Shown: piece after piece, positions 26,236-35,122 of the stretch
Position numbering within the stretch: position 1 is the first letter of the stretch
How the letters are laid out: each line of letters starts with the position of its first letter
Source of the DNA: Nocardioides sp. 503
GTDB taxonomy: Bacteria > Actinomycetota > Actinomycetes > Propionibacteriales > Nocardioidaceae
Assembly: GCF_004522095.1 (NCBI RefSeq)
Contig: NZ_SPUI01000003.1
Location: forward strand, 744,001-808,000
Reading direction: 5' to 3'
DNA: 64,000 nt
Program-made: the position numbers and the translations under genes
Notes under the pieces: generated by a model
What the model was told of the DNA's origin: nothing
Database searches by the model: none
The model's input: the letters and a program-made list of their open reading frames with translations, nothing else

Positions 26236-26900
26236 GCGAACGCGCGCTCCACGAGCGAGGTGAAGAAGCCCAGCCCGTCGGTCCCGGCGCCGGTGAGGTC
26301 CTCGACGGCGTGCTCGGGGTGCGGCATCAGCCCGACGACGTTGCCGCGCTCGTTGCTGATGCCGGCGATGTCGCGCAGCGAGCCGTTGGGGTTGCCGCCG
26401 AGGTAGCGCGCGACGACCTGGCCCTCCCCCTCGAGGCGGTCGAGCGTGGGCTCGTCGGCGACGAAGCCGCCCTCGCCGTTCTTGAGGACGATCGTCACCT
26501 CCGCGCCCTCGGCGTAGGCGGAGGTCCACGGGGTGCGGTTGTTGTCGATGCGCAGCCGCTGGTCGACGCAGTTGAACTTGCGGTGGTCGTTGCGGATCAG
26601 CGCACCGGGCAGCAAGTGGGACTCGCAGAGCACCTGGAAGCCGTTGCAGATGCCGAGCACGGGCATCCCGCGCTCGGCCGCGGTCACGACCTCGCTCATC
26701 ACGGGCGAGAAGCGGGAGATGGCGCCGCAGCGCAGGTAGTCGCCGTAGGAGAAGCCGCCCGGGAGGACCACGGCGTCGACCCCGCGCAGGTCGTGGTCGC
26801 CGTGCCACAGCGCCACGGCCTCGTGGCCGCCGATGCGCACCGCACGCTGGGCGTCGACGTCGTCGAGCGAGCCCGGGAAGGTGACGACGCCGACCTTCAT
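26232..26900 (-). CDS. purQ: Phosphoribosylformylglycinamidine synthase, glutaminase subunit PurQ
   Basis: A 222-residue class I glutamine amidotransferase. The catalytic Cys is in [11 protein letters not shown] and the His/Glu pair in [10 protein letters not shown]. It also has the PurQ signatures [12 protein letters not shown] and [12 protein letters not shown]. It supplies ammonia to PurL in the PurSQL complex. The ATG at 26900 overlaps the purS stop by 4 nt (ATGA). Order on the minus strand is purS-purQ-DUF3817. Confidence 0.97.
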   Translation of the reverse strand: MKVGVVTFPGSLDDVDAQRAVRIGGHEAVALWHGDHDLRGVDAVVLPGGFSYGDYLRCGAISRFSPVMSEVVTAAERGMPVLGICNGFQVLCESHLLPGALIRNDHRKFNCVDQRLRIDNNRTPWTSAYAEGAEVTIVLKNGEGGFVADEPTLDRLEGEGQVVARYLGGNPNGSLRDIAGISNERGNVVGLMPHPEHAVEDLTGAGTDGLGFFTSLVERAFA

Positions 26901-27157
26901 GCGGTCACGACCGTCTCGTCCACGTGGACGGTGAAGTACTCGATGACGGGGTTGGACAGCAGCGTCTCGGCCATCCGGTGCACGTCGGCCAGCACCGCCT
27001 CGGTCACCTCGCCGTCGACCTCGAGCTCGAAGCGCTTGCCCTGGCGCACGTCGGTCACGCCGGAGAAGCCGAGCCGGGGCAGGGCGCCGAGCACCGCCTT
27101 GCCCTGCGGGTCCAGGATCTCGGGCTTGGGCATGACGTCGACGACGACTCGGGGCAC
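26897..27157 (-). CDS. purS: Phosphoribosylformylglycinamidine synthase subunit PurS
   Basis: An 86-residue PurS, the small bridging subunit of the FGAM synthase complex. Motifs are [19 protein letters not shown] and [10 protein letters not shown], ending in [11 protein letters not shown]. The GTG at 27157 has GGAG 8 nt upstream. TAGAAT (27202-27207, minus strand) is a likely -10, giving a leader of about 38 nt. This unit has a ribosome-binding site, unlike the apparently leaderless purL, purC and purD. Confidence 0.95.
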   Translation of the reverse strand: MPRVVVDVMPKPEILDPQGKAVLGALPRLGFSGVTDVRQGKRFELEVDGEVTEAVLADVHRMAETLLSNPVIEYFTVHVDETVVTA

Positions 27158-27201
27158 AGCGGGCTCCTGCTTCGGGGCGGGGCGGTGGTGCGGGCACGCC
27201 C

Positions 27202-27207
27202 ATTCTA
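27202..27207 (-). promoter_or_regulatory. Probable -10 of the purSQ operon
   Basis: TAGAAT on the minus strand lies between the convergent-side end of the TetR gene (27237) and purS. It is the best -10 in the 79 bp gap. No PurR-like palindrome is evident. Confidence 0.5.
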
Positions 27208-27236
27208 GGAGGTGCGTCCCGCCGTCCGCCGCGCGG

Positions 27237-27929
27237 TCAGGGCGTCAGCAGCTGGAAGGCCAAGGCGCGGCGCAGCCACTCCCGGTAGCGCGCCTCGCTC
27301 CAGCCGCGGTCCACCCGCAGCACGCCGTACAGCTCCGGTGTCGTCAGCCCCCAGAGCATGTCGATGCACTCCTCGGGCCCCCCGCGCAGCCGCTCCGCGG
27401 GGAGCATGCCGACGGCGACGACGAACGACGCCTCGCGGCGCTCGGCCCCCACCCGCATCGCCTCGGCGGCGCCGGCGTCGACCGCGGCCGCGTCGCGCAG
27501 CACCCCCCACAGGGGCCCGATCCGCTCGAGGACGTCGACGACCCGGTCGGCGATCATCCGCACCTGCTCCTCCGGCTCGGGGGTGGCGGCGATCTGGGGA
27601 TAGCTCGGCGGGGGGAGCGCGGTGAGCGCCGTGCCGGCGACCGCCGAGGGCTCCACGGTGTCGCGACCGGTGACCGCCATGGCGAGCAGGTCCTGGGCCA
27701 GGTCGGACTTGCTGCCGCCGGCGCGGTAGACCGACGCGAGCGCGACCCCGGCCTCGGCGGCGATGTCGAGCATCTTGGTCGCGCCGTAGCCGTCGGCCAG
27801 GAACCGCGTCCTGGCCGCGGCCAGGACGCGCCGGCGGGTGTCGGAGCGCTCCTGCTCGGCGCGCTCCCGGCGGCTGTCGGCGTTGTAGGCGCGCTTGGGA
27901 GCCGTCTGCTCGTCGCTCGTCGACATCAT
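27237..27929 (-). CDS. TetR-family transcriptional regulator
   Basis: A 230-residue regulator. The HTH spans about residues 25-70 (RRRVLAAARTRFLADGYGAT, then IAAEAGVALASVYRAGGSKSDL). The C-terminal domain is of the TetR_C type. ATG 27929 is chosen because AGGAGG is positioned 8 nt upstream; the frame is open to 28043, but that would run through the palindromes. It is divergent from a YflT-like stress gene, and a 69 bp double palindrome separates them, so it probably controls both genes. Confidence 0.88.
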   Translation of the reverse strand: MMSTSDEQTAPKRAYNADSRRERAEQERSDTRRRVLAAARTRFLADGYGATKMLDIAAEAGVALASVYRAGGSKSDLAQDLLAMAVTGRDTVEPSAVAGTALTALPPPSYPQIAATPEPEEQVRMIADRVVDVLERIGPLWGVLRDAAAVDAGAAEAMRVGAERREASFVVAVGMLPAERLRGGPEECIDMLWGLTTPELYGVLRVDRGWSEARYREWLRRALAFQLLTP

Positions 27930-27959
27930 CAGCCGTCCCTCCTGACCCAGTGACCGTCG

Positions 27960-28028
27960 GAAACTCCTGCTTCCGGTACGAAGTTTCGCACCGGAAGCGT
28001 GAGTTTCACCGGGTACCCGGTGAATCTC
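27960..28028. promoter_or_regulatory. Double palindromic operator between TetR regulator and YflT-like gene
   Basis: 27960-28007 is a 48 bp near-perfect palindrome (20 of 24 positions pair), with the core GCTTCCGGT (27969-27977) facing ACCGGAAGC (27990-27998). 28001-28028 is a second palindrome, centred on TTCACCGGG/CCCGGTGAA (28005-28024 perfect). They share the half-site GAGTTTC at 28001-28007. The half-site therefore occurs three times, once as GAGATTC. Confidence 0.75.
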
Positions 28029-28066
28029 CCCCACAGTCGCCACCGCCAGCGAGGCACACTGAAGGC

Positions 28067-28570
28067 ATGAGCCTGTCCTCCGGTGCCACGCCCACGTCCC
28101 CGCTGAAGCTCGCCTTCCCGCAGTCGCTGGCGGTCTACGACGACTACGCCGGCGCGCAGAAGGCAGTCGACCACCTCTCCGACCACAAGTTCCCGGTCGA
28201 GCAGTGCATGATCGTCGGCACCGACCTCAAGCGCATCGAGCGCATCACCGGCCGGCTGACGACCGGCCGGGTCGCGCTGGGCGGCGCCCTGTCGGGGCTG
28301 TGGTTCGGGCTCTTCATCGGCCTGATCTTCACGATCTTCACCGACGAGAGCGCGTTCGCGACGATCGCGTCCACGATGCTCGTCGGCGCGCTCTTCGGGG
28401 TGGTCTTCGCGCTGGTCAGCTACGCGCTCACCCGCGGCGCCCGTGACTTCTCCTCGGTCACCCAGGTCGTGGCGACCCGCTACGAGGTGCTCGTCGAGCA
28501 CAAGGTCGCGGCCCAGGCGCGCGAGCTGCTCGCCCAGCTGCCCGGCGCGGCGCCCGACCCGTTCGCCTGA
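28067..28570 (+). CDS. YflT-like general stress protein (membrane)
   Basis: A 167-residue protein. Its N-terminal domain (LAVYDDYAGAQKAVDHLSDHK to FPVEQCMIVGTDLKRIERITG) resembles the YflT/general stress protein domain PF11181. Two hydrophobic helices follow (VALGGALSGLWFGLFIGLIF and MLVGALFGVVFALVSYAL), and then a short alpha/beta tail (YEVLVEHKVAAQARELLAQL). Similar proteins are induced by stress in other bacteria. ATG 28067 follows GAAGG closely. The upstream double palindrome implies tight repression by the divergent TetR protein. Confidence 0.78.
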   Translation: MSLSSGATPTSPLKLAFPQSLAVYDDYAGAQKAVDHLSDHKFPVEQCMIVGTDLKRIERITGRLTTGRVALGGALSGLWFGLFIGLIFTIFTDESAFATIASTMLVGALFGVVFALVSYALTRGARDFSSVTQVVATRYEVLVEHKVAAQARELLAQLPGAAPDPFA

Positions 28571-28577
28571 CCCCGGC

Positions 28578-31142
28578 TCAGTCCTCGCGGCACTCGATCT
28601 GCGGCGGCTCCTCGCCCGGGAAGGCCAGCCAGCTCTGCTGCGGCAGCCCCGGGCCGCCGAGGTCGAGCTGCAGGGCGGCCCGGCTCGTGACGCGGCCCCG
28701 GTCGTCGCGGTAGGAGTAGCCGCCGCGCTCGCGCACGCCGACGGTGTAGAGGCACTCGTCGAAGCGGGTGATCTCCCCGACCGGCTCCTCGAGGTCAGCC
28801 AGGTCCTCGCGCAGGTCGCGCAGCCCGGCGCGCAGCTCCGACAGCCCGGCGCGTGACCCGCGCGGCCGGGGCGCCGCCGACCGGTCGTCGGTGTCCTCGT
28901 CGCCGTCGCACTCGCGGCCCGACCCCGGCCGGTCGCGCCACCGGAACGCCAGCACCTGGTAGTCGGGGTCGTCGCGCTCGCTGTCGTCGAGGTCGAGCGC
29001 CGGGAGATACGTCGCCCCGACGCCCAGGTGCCCCAGCCCCTGCTCGGTGTCGCCGGTCTCCCGGACCGGCAGCGCGGTGAGGCAGGACTCCCAGGCGTCG
29101 AAGCGCCGGGTGGTCAGCGCCACCCGCCGGGTGCCGCGCTCGAGCCGGTGCAGCCGGCGCAGCAGCACCCGTACGCCGGGGCGCGCGGCCCGCGCCCGCG
29201 CGTCCTCACCCGAGCCGGTGGCGGACGGCGGAGCGCTGAGGCAGCGCCGGGTGGTGGCCAGCGAGAGCGCCAGCCATCCGGGGTGCCCGCCGCCCCGGTG
29301 GCGCACCAGCGCCGGCCGCGCGTCGAGGCCGGTGCCGTCGCGCTCGTCGTAGAGGAACCCCCAGCGGTGCCGCGGGTCCCCCGCCCGGTCGACGCCGACC
29401 GGGGACGCACAGCCGCGCAGCACGTCGAAGCGGCGCGCGCCGTGTCGGAGCCGCGCGAGCCGGGTCGCCTGACGGTGCAGCGCGTCGGCGAGCCCGCGGA
29501 CGCCGGTGCCGCGTCGCGGAGCCACCGCCGCGACCGCCGGGGGTGCCGCCGGCTGCGGCGTCGGCGCCGCCTCCGTGCTCACGTCGTCTCCTCCCGCAGG
29601 GGCCGGTCCAGGGCCCGGCGGCGGCGCGACCGGGGGCGACTGCACGGCCCCGATGTCGCAGCCCGCGCCGGTGTCACGCAGCGCGCCGACCGCGTCTCGC
29701 GCGAGCAGGTCGTCCCACGCGACCCAGCCCTCGAGCAGCTGCCCGGCCGGCAGCGGGGTGGGAAGCGTCGCCAGGCAGGAGCCGCTCGGGATGCGCCCGC
29801 GCACCGGGCTGCCGTCGTACGGCGTGAGGACGAAGCCGAGCGGGTCGTCCTCCAGGCGGGCCAGCATCGGGCTGTCGCCGCGCAGGTCGGTGACGGCGTC
29901 CAGGCCGCAGGTCTCGTCGGTGACGAAGTTGTGGCCGAGCGAGATGCCGTCGTAGACCCGGCAGCTGCGACGCGTGGGGATCGTGTCGCCGGTGACGCCC
30001 TCGTAGGCCGGCGGCCCGATGATCGAGCCGAAGCTGCGCATCGTGCCGGCCGCCGAGACGTCGCCGCCGACCGAGGCGATGTTGCGGGTCAGGGTCGAGG
30101 AGATGATCGTCGTGCGGCCTGCGCCGAGCACCCCGCCGCCGGCCCCCTCGGAGTAGTTGTCGGTGACCGTGGCGTTGACCAGCACCACCTGGCCGCGGGC
30201 CCAGATGCCCCCGCCCCCGTGGGCGACCGCGAGGTTGCGCGCGACCGTGGAGTTGACCACGAGCACGTCGGCCTCGCCCGCGATCGCGCCGCCACGGTCG
30301 TCCGCACGGTTGCCGATGACCGTGCTGTCGAGCACGGCGACGTCGCCGTCCACGGTGAAGATCGCCCCGCCCGGCCCGTCGGCGGCGCTGCCGTCGATGA
30401 GGGAGTCGACCACGGTCACGTCGCCGTCCTGGTCGGCGTAGAGCGCGCCCCCGTCGCCGTCGGTGGTGTTGCCGTCGATGTGGGAGCCGACGACCAGGAT
30501 GTCCCCGGTCGAGGCGACCGCGCCGCCGGACCCGTCGACCAGGTTGGCGCTGAGGATCGAGTCGTAGACCTGGACCCCGCCGTGGCCGGCGTAGACGGCG
30601 CCGCCGTCGTCGTTGGCGAGGTTGCCGTTGATGCGGCACCGGTGGACGACCACCCGGCGCATCGAGAACACCCCGCCGCCCGGCTCCTCGGCGAGGTTCT
30701 GGCGGATCACGCAGTCCGAGAGCAGCACCTCCCCGCGCGAGGTCAGCGCCGCCCCGGGGCCGTCGGACCCGCCCCGGGTCAGCGTCACGTCACGCAGGTC
30801 CAGGTGGCCGGTGCCGTCCTGGCGCAGCAGCCGCTTCTCGAAGCACGACTGGCGCACGGTGTGGCCGTGCCCGTCGAGGACCAGCGGGTACGGCGACTCC
30901 CGGATCGGGTCGCCGCGGCGGCAGTCGCGCAGGACGAGGTCGGCGCCCAGGTCGATGCGCCGGCGCAGCGGGTCGGCCCACGCGGCGCGCAGCTGGGTCT
31001 CGGTCGTCACCCAGCCCGTGGGCACCCGCGCGGCGGCCGTCTCAGCACGAGCCGCGGGCGGTGACTGCGCGGAGGCGTGGCCGGCGAGCAGCAGGGACGC
31101 CAGGACGAGCGTGGTCCACCGGGCGGGGCGTACCGCATCCAC
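28578..31142 (-). CDS. Secreted right-handed beta-helix protein with unknown C-terminal region
   Basis: An 854-residue protein with GTG 31142 preceded by AGGAGGA. Residues 1-25 are a signal peptide (ASA cleavage). Residues about 90-380 hold roughly 20-residue parallel beta-helix coils with repeated GGA(V/I) and DSxIxGN phrases, as in polymorphic outer-membrane-like and choice-of-anchor Q proteins. A proline/alanine-rich linker lies around 495-530. The remaining 320 residues have several cysteines and basic or acidic patches and match no family I know. A sugar-binding or polysaccharide-acting beta-helix is possible, but no catalytic motif is visible. It is the only gene of its unit. Confidence 0.8.
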   Translation of the reverse strand: MDAVRPARWTTLVLASLLLAGHASAQSPPAARAETAAARVPTGWVTTETQLRAAWADPLRRRIDLGADLVLRDCRRGDPIRESPYPLVLDGHGHTVRQSCFEKRLLRQDGTGHLDLRDVTLTRGGSDGPGAALTSRGEVLLSDCVIRQNLAEEPGGGVFSMRRVVVHRCRINGNLANDDGGAVYAGHGGVQVYDSILSANLVDGSGGAVASTGDILVVGSHIDGNTTDGDGGALYADQDGDVTVVDSLIDGSAADGPGGAIFTVDGDVAVLDSTVIGNRADDRGGAIAGEADVLVVNSTVARNLAVAHGGGGIWARGQVVLVNATVTDNYSEGAGGGVLGAGRTTIISSTLTRNIASVGGDVSAAGTMRSFGSIIGPPAYEGVTGDTIPTRRSCRVYDGISLGHNFVTDETCGLDAVTDLRGDSPMLARLEDDPLGFVLTPYDGSPVRGRIPSGSCLATLPTPLPAGQLLEGWVAWDDLLARDAVGALRDTGAGCDIGAVQSPPVAPPPGPGPAPAGGDDVSTEAAPTPQPAAPPAVAAVAPRRGTGVRGLADALHRQATRLARLRHGARRFDVLRGCASPVGVDRAGDPRHRWGFLYDERDGTGLDARPALVRHRGGGHPGWLALSLATTRRCLSAPPSATGSGEDARARAARPGVRVLLRRLHRLERGTRRVALTTRRFDAWESCLTALPVRETGDTEQGLGHLGVGATYLPALDLDDSERDDPDYQVLAFRWRDRPGSGRECDGDEDTDDRSAAPRPRGSRAGLSELRAGLRDLREDLADLEEPVGEITRFDECLYTVGVRERGGYSYRDDRGRVTSRAALQLDLGGPGLPQQSWLAFPGEEPPQIECRED

Positions 31143-31177
31143 GAGTCCTCCTCAGGACCCCGACGGTACGCCGCCGC

Positions 31178-31194
31178 TCCCCTCGCCGAGGGGA
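31178..31194 (-). terminator. Possible terminator after the fadD-small membrane protein pair
   Basis: TCCCCTC (31178-31184) and GAGGGGA (31188-31194) form a 7 bp stem with a 3 nt loop. It lies 8 nt beyond the stop of the small membrane protein and upstream of the beta-helix gene. No T run follows. Confidence 0.4.
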
Positions 31195-31201
31195 TTTCGC
31201 A

Positions 31202-31390
31202 CTACCGGCGCCGACCCTGCGCCACCACGATCGCCAGCGCGACGCCGAGGCCGGCGACGAGCGGGCCGATCGTCGCCCACGTGCGCTCGCCGGACATCGA
31301 GCTCCCCCCGACGTAGCCGAGACCCTGGAGCGTCCACAGGACCCCGAGCGCCACCATCACCCCGGCGCCGACCAGGCCGAGCGCCCTCAC
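31202..31390 (-). CDS. Small two-TM membrane protein
   Basis: A 62-residue protein (GTG start at 31390) with two helices: VGAGVMVALGVLWTLQGLG and IGPLVAGLGVALAIVVAQ. Similar 60-70 residue proteins with LWTLQGLG and GxxSMSG in the loop occur in many actinobacteria as hypothetical proteins. It starts 13 nt after the acyl-CoA ligase stop and is probably co-transcribed with it. The function is unknown. Confidence 0.7.
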   Translation of the reverse strand: MRALGLVGAGVMVALGVLWTLQGLGYVGGSSMSGERTWATIGPLVAGLGVALAIVVAQGRRR

Positions 31391-31403
31391 GGGGTCGAGC
31401 CCG

Positions 31404-32981
31404 TCACGACAGCTCGCGCTTGAGGATCTTGCCGGTGGCGGTCATCGGGAGCGCGTCGACGACCTGCACCTCGCGGGGGTACTTGTAGGCGGCCATCTGC
31501 TCCTTGCCCCAGGCGACGAGCTCCTCCTCGCTGACACCGGCCTCGTCGTGGAGGATGACGACGGCCTTGATCTCCTCGCCGTGCGAGGGGTGGGGCACGC
31601 CGATGACCGCGGCCAGCGAGACGGCCGGGTGGGTCATCAGCACCTCCTCGATCTCGCGCGGGTAGACGTTGTAGCCGCCCCGGATGATCATGTCCTTGGA
31701 GCGGTCGACGATGTAGTACCAGCCGTCGGAGTCGCGACGGCCCAGGTCACCGGAGCGGAACCACCCGTCGCGGATCGCCTCCGCGGTCGCCTCGGGCCGG
31801 TTGTAGTAGCCCTTCATGATGTTGTGGCCCTTGATCGCGATCTCGCCGATCGCCTGCTCGGGGTCCTCGCCGCCGTCGATCTCCTCCCACGAGCCGGGGT
31901 CGAGCAGCGTCATCTCCACGCCGGGGATCGGGATGCCGATCGAGCCGACCCGCACGGGCTCGCCGTACGGCGAGAAGCTCGCGACCGGCGAGGTCTCCGA
32001 CAGGCCGTAGCCCTCGAGGATCGTCACGCCGAACCGCTTCTCGAAGTCCTTGTGCACCTCGACGGGCAGCGCCGACCCACCGGCCGCGGCGATGCGCAGG
32101 TTGCGGGCGATCTCCTCGACGTCGACCGAGCCGTCGAGCGCGCCGAGCAGGCCCCAGTACATCGTCGGCACGCCGGCGAAGAACGTCACCTTCTCGGTGA
32201 TCATCGTCATCAGGGCCGGGCCGGCCTCGAAGCGCGGCAGCATCACGACCGTGCCGCCGTGGGCGAAGGCGCCGTTCTGGATCACCGTCTGCCCGAAGGA
32301 GTGGAAGAGCGGCAGCACGCAGAGGTAGGTGTCGGGCCGCTGCGCGTCGGCGCCGAACAGCTCCTTGCCCGCCAGCGCGTTGTCGCGCATGTTGCGGTGG
32401 CGCAGCTCGGCGCCCTTGGGCTGCCCGGTGGTGCCGGAGGTGTAGAGGATCACCGCGGTGTCGTCCTCGTCGGTCGCCACCGTGTCGAACGTCGGCGGCT
32501 GGTCGGCGACGGCCCGGCCGAACGTCTCGGCGCCCTCGAGCGGCGAGTCCGCGGCCGGGTCGACCGTGACGACGAAGAAGTGCTCGCACCCGTCGGCGGC
32601 CCCGAAGCCGGCGAAGCCCTCGGCGCCGATCGGCAGGTCGCGGGTGCCCTCGAAGCAGAAGTAGGCCTTCGCCTCCGCGTCGCCCAGGTGGTAGGCGACC
32701 TCGCGACCCTTGAGCAGCACGTTGAGCGGGACGACGGTGGCGCCGGCCTTGAGGATGCCGAAGTAGATGATCGTGAAGTAGGGCAGGTTGGGACAGCTCA
32801 GCGCGACCTTGTCGCCGGGCCGGATGCCGCGCGAGACCAGGAGGTTCGCGACCTGGTTGGCCGCGCCGTCGACCTGCGCGTAGGTCAGCCGGGTGTCGCC
32901 CAGGACGACGGCCTCGCGCTCGGGGTGCTGCTCGGCGCTGTGCTCGAGCAGCGTGGCCAGGTTGTACGTCGTGTCCGACAC
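31404..32981 (-). CDS. Long-chain acyl-CoA synthetase (FadD-like)
   Basis: A 525-residue ANL-superfamily enzyme that activates fatty acids to acyl-CoA via acyl-AMP. Motifs are the P-loop YTSGTTGQPKG, GYGLSETSP (A5), GWFRSGDLG, DRSKDMIIRGGYNVYPREIE (A8 hinge) and the catalytic Lys in TATGKILKREL. The GTG at 32981 has GGAGGACAC upstream. TAGGTT (minus strand, 33016-33021) is a likely -10 overlapping the MMPL stop. Location downstream of an MMPL lipid or drug exporter hints at lipid handling, but this is only context. Confidence 0.92.
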   Translation of the reverse strand: MSDTTYNLATLLEHSAEQHPEREAVVLGDTRLTYAQVDGAANQVANLLVSRGIRPGDKVALSCPNLPYFTIIYFGILKAGATVVPLNVLLKGREVAYHLGDAEAKAYFCFEGTRDLPIGAEGFAGFGAADGCEHFFVVTVDPAADSPLEGAETFGRAVADQPPTFDTVATDEDDTAVILYTSGTTGQPKGAELRHRNMRDNALAGKELFGADAQRPDTYLCVLPLFHSFGQTVIQNGAFAHGGTVVMLPRFEAGPALMTMITEKVTFFAGVPTMYWGLLGALDGSVDVEEIARNLRIAAAGGSALPVEVHKDFEKRFGVTILEGYGLSETSPVASFSPYGEPVRVGSIGIPIPGVEMTLLDPGSWEEIDGGEDPEQAIGEIAIKGHNIMKGYYNRPEATAEAIRDGWFRSGDLGRRDSDGWYYIVDRSKDMIIRGGYNVYPREIEEVLMTHPAVSLAAVIGVPHPSHGEEIKAVVILHDEAGVSEEELVAWGKEQMAAYKYPREVQVVDALPMTATGKILKRELS

Positions 32982-33019
32982 CGGGTGTCCTCCGTCACGT
33001 GGGCTTGGTCAGGGCCAAC

Positions 33020-35098
33020 CTACTGACCGTCCCTGACCTCGTCACGGGAGAGCGCGCCCGGCCACCAGAACCGCCGCCCCAGCAGGGCGACCAGCGCCGG
33101 CACCAGGACGCTGCGCACCAGCAGCGTGTCGAGCAGGACGCCGAACCCCACGATCACGCCGACCTGCGTCAGCACGATCAGCGGCAGCACGCCCAGCACG
33201 GTGAACACCGCCGCGAGCAGGATCCCGGCGCTGGTGATGACGCCGCCGGTGACGGCGAGCGCGACCGAGATCGCCGTCCTCGTGTCGTGGCGGGCGGCCT
33301 CCTCCTTGGCCCGGGTCGTGAGGAAGATGTTGTAGTCCACGCCGAGCGCGACCAGGAACAGGAAGCTCAGCAGGGGCACGCTCAGGTCGAGCGCGGGGAA
33401 GTCGAAGAGGTGGGTGAAGGCCCACCAGCTCGCACCCAGGCTCGCCGCGAACGTCGCCACGACGGTCAGCACCAGCACGACCGCCGCGACCACCGACCGC
33501 AGCAGGACCAGCAGCACGAGCAGGACGACGCCGAGGATCATCGGGATGATCAGCGCCTGGTCCCGGTCGGTGGCGGTCTGGGAGTCCAGCGACTCCGCGT
33601 CGGGGCCGCCGACCAGCGCGTCCGGCTCGACCTGGCGGGCCGCGTCGCGGATCGCCTCGACGGTCGAGAACGCCTGCTCCGAGCCCGGGTCGGCGCTGAG
33701 CACGGCGCTCAGGGCCGTCGTGCCCTCGGCGGAGTCGCCCGGGTCGACGCGGTCGACCCCGTCGACGTCGGCGACCGCGCGCCGTACGTCCTGGGCGGCG
33801 GCGTCCGGCACCAGGACCGAGGTGGGCTGGGAGGCCCCGGCCGGGAAGTGCTCGGCCAGCACCTCCTGCCCGGTGACCGACTCCGGCGTCGCCCGGAACT
33901 GCTCGGTCTGCGACAGGCCGGTGGTGAGCCCGGACAGCGGGAGGGCCAGCACGACGAGGGCGAGCAGGCCGACGACGGAGACCAGCACGGGTCGGCGGGT
34001 CACGGCCGCGGCGACCTTGGACCAGAAGCCGGTCTCCGTGGGGTCGGCCTGCCCGACGTGCGGCACGAACGGCCAGAACAGCCGGCGGCCGAAGAGCGTC
34101 ATGGCGGCGGGCAGCACGACGAGGGCGTAGAGGACCGCGACGACGATGCCGATCGCGCCGCCGTAGCCGATGTTGCGGCTGCTCGGGCTGTCGGCGAAGC
34201 CGAGGCACAGCAGGGCGAGGACGACGGTGCCCGAGCTGGCCAGGATCGCCGGCGCCGCCTGGCCCCAGGCGACCCGCATGGCGTCGTAGCGGCTGTCCTC
34301 GCGGCGCAGCTCCTCGCGGTAGCGCGCGATCAGGAGCAGGGCGTAGTTGGTGCCGGCGCCGAAGACCAGCACCGAGGTGATGCCGGTCGACTGCCCGTCG
34401 ACGCTGAAGGGGAAGACCCGGCTGGCGGCGTCGACCGCGGTCGCCGCGACCTGGTCGGCGATGCCGACGACCGACAGCGGCACCAGCCACAGCCACGGGC
34501 TGCGGTAGGTGAGCAGCAGCAGGAGCGCCACGACGCAGGCCGTGGTGATGAGCAGCCGCACGTCGGCGCCGTCGAAGACCTTCGAGAGGTCGACGGTGAA
34601 GGCCGGCCCGCCGGTGGCCTGCGCCCGCAGTCCGTCGGGGAGGTCGGCGGAGGCGGTCTCGCGGATGGCCGAGACGGGCTTCTCGAGGTCGTCCTCGGGG
34701 GTGTCCGTGCGCAGCGGCACCCCGATGAACGCCGCCGCGCCGTCCTCGGCGAACACCGGGAAGGCCTTCTGGCCCGACGCCGCCAGCTTCTGCAGCTCGG
34801 CGACCTTGGCGCCGACGGCCTCGCGGTCCTCGGCGGTCAGCTTGTCCCCGTCGCGGTCGAAGACGGCGAAGACCGGCGTGAACTCCGAGGTGCCGAGCGA
34901 CTCCTGGAGCACGTCCGCGCGCGCCGACTCGGCGCTGTCGGGCAGGTTGGCCGCAGCGTTGTCGCTCTCGTCGCCGGAGATGCCGGCGCCCAGCGCCAGC
35001 GCGGAGAACACGATCGCGACCAGGACCACTGCGCGGCTCGTCCAGCGCCCGATCGGGACCCGACGCCCAGCTTTCTTTCCATCAGTGAGTATTTCCAC
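33020..35098 (-). CDS. MMPL-family RND transporter
   Basis: A 692-residue membrane protein with 11-12 predicted helices and two MMPL halves. A large extracytoplasmic loop follows TM1, and the Asp/Tyr proton-relay segments (FGAGTNYALLLIARYREEL and FLVALGVDYNIFLTTRAKEE) are present in each half. It resembles ActII-3/MmpL exporters of lipids or antibiotics. GTG 35098 is chosen because TACTGT (35106-35111) lies 7 nt upstream; the frame continues to 35497 only as antisense to marR. It probably forms a unit with the divergent MarR repressor. Confidence 0.92.
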   Translation of the reverse strand: MEILTDGKKAGRRVPIGRWTSRAVVLVAIVFSALALGAGISGDESDNAAANLPDSAESARADVLQESLGTSEFTPVFAVFDRDGDKLTAEDREAVGAKVAELQKLAASGQKAFPVFAEDGAAAFIGVPLRTDTPEDDLEKPVSAIRETASADLPDGLRAQATGGPAFTVDLSKVFDGADVRLLITTACVVALLLLLTYRSPWLWLVPLSVVGIADQVAATAVDAASRVFPFSVDGQSTGITSVLVFGAGTNYALLLIARYREELRREDSRYDAMRVAWGQAAPAILASSGTVVLALLCLGFADSPSSRNIGYGGAIGIVVAVLYALVVLPAAMTLFGRRLFWPFVPHVGQADPTETGFWSKVAAAVTRRPVLVSVVGLLALVVLALPLSGLTTGLSQTEQFRATPESVTGQEVLAEHFPAGASQPTSVLVPDAAAQDVRRAVADVDGVDRVDPGDSAEGTTALSAVLSADPGSEQAFSTVEAIRDAARQVEPDALVGGPDAESLDSQTATDRDQALIIPMILGVVLLVLLVLLRSVVAAVVLVLTVVATFAASLGASWWAFTHLFDFPALDLSVPLLSFLFLVALGVDYNIFLTTRAKEEAARHDTRTAISVALAVTGGVITSAGILLAAVFTVLGVLPLIVLTQVGVIVGFGVLLDTLLVRSVLVPALVALLGRRFWWPGALSRDEVRDGQ

Positions 35099-35105
35099 GT
35101 TCGAA

Positions 35106-35115
35106 ACAGTAGGCT
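35106..35115. promoter_or_regulatory. Overlapping divergent -10 elements, MMPL / MarR
   Basis: ACAGTAGGCT read on the plus strand contains TAGGCT (35110-35115), 7 nt before the marR GTG. On the minus strand it contains TACTGT (35106-35111), 7 nt before the MMPL GTG. The two hexamers share the central TA base pairs, so the start codons are only 24 bp apart and transcription of the two genes must compete. Confidence 0.65.
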
Positions 35116-35122
35116 GGGGTGC

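Noticed and set aside
33042..34496. A 484-codon frame in the MMPL region on the same strand
   Set aside because: It is one frame off the MMPL gene, low in complexity and lacks family motifs.
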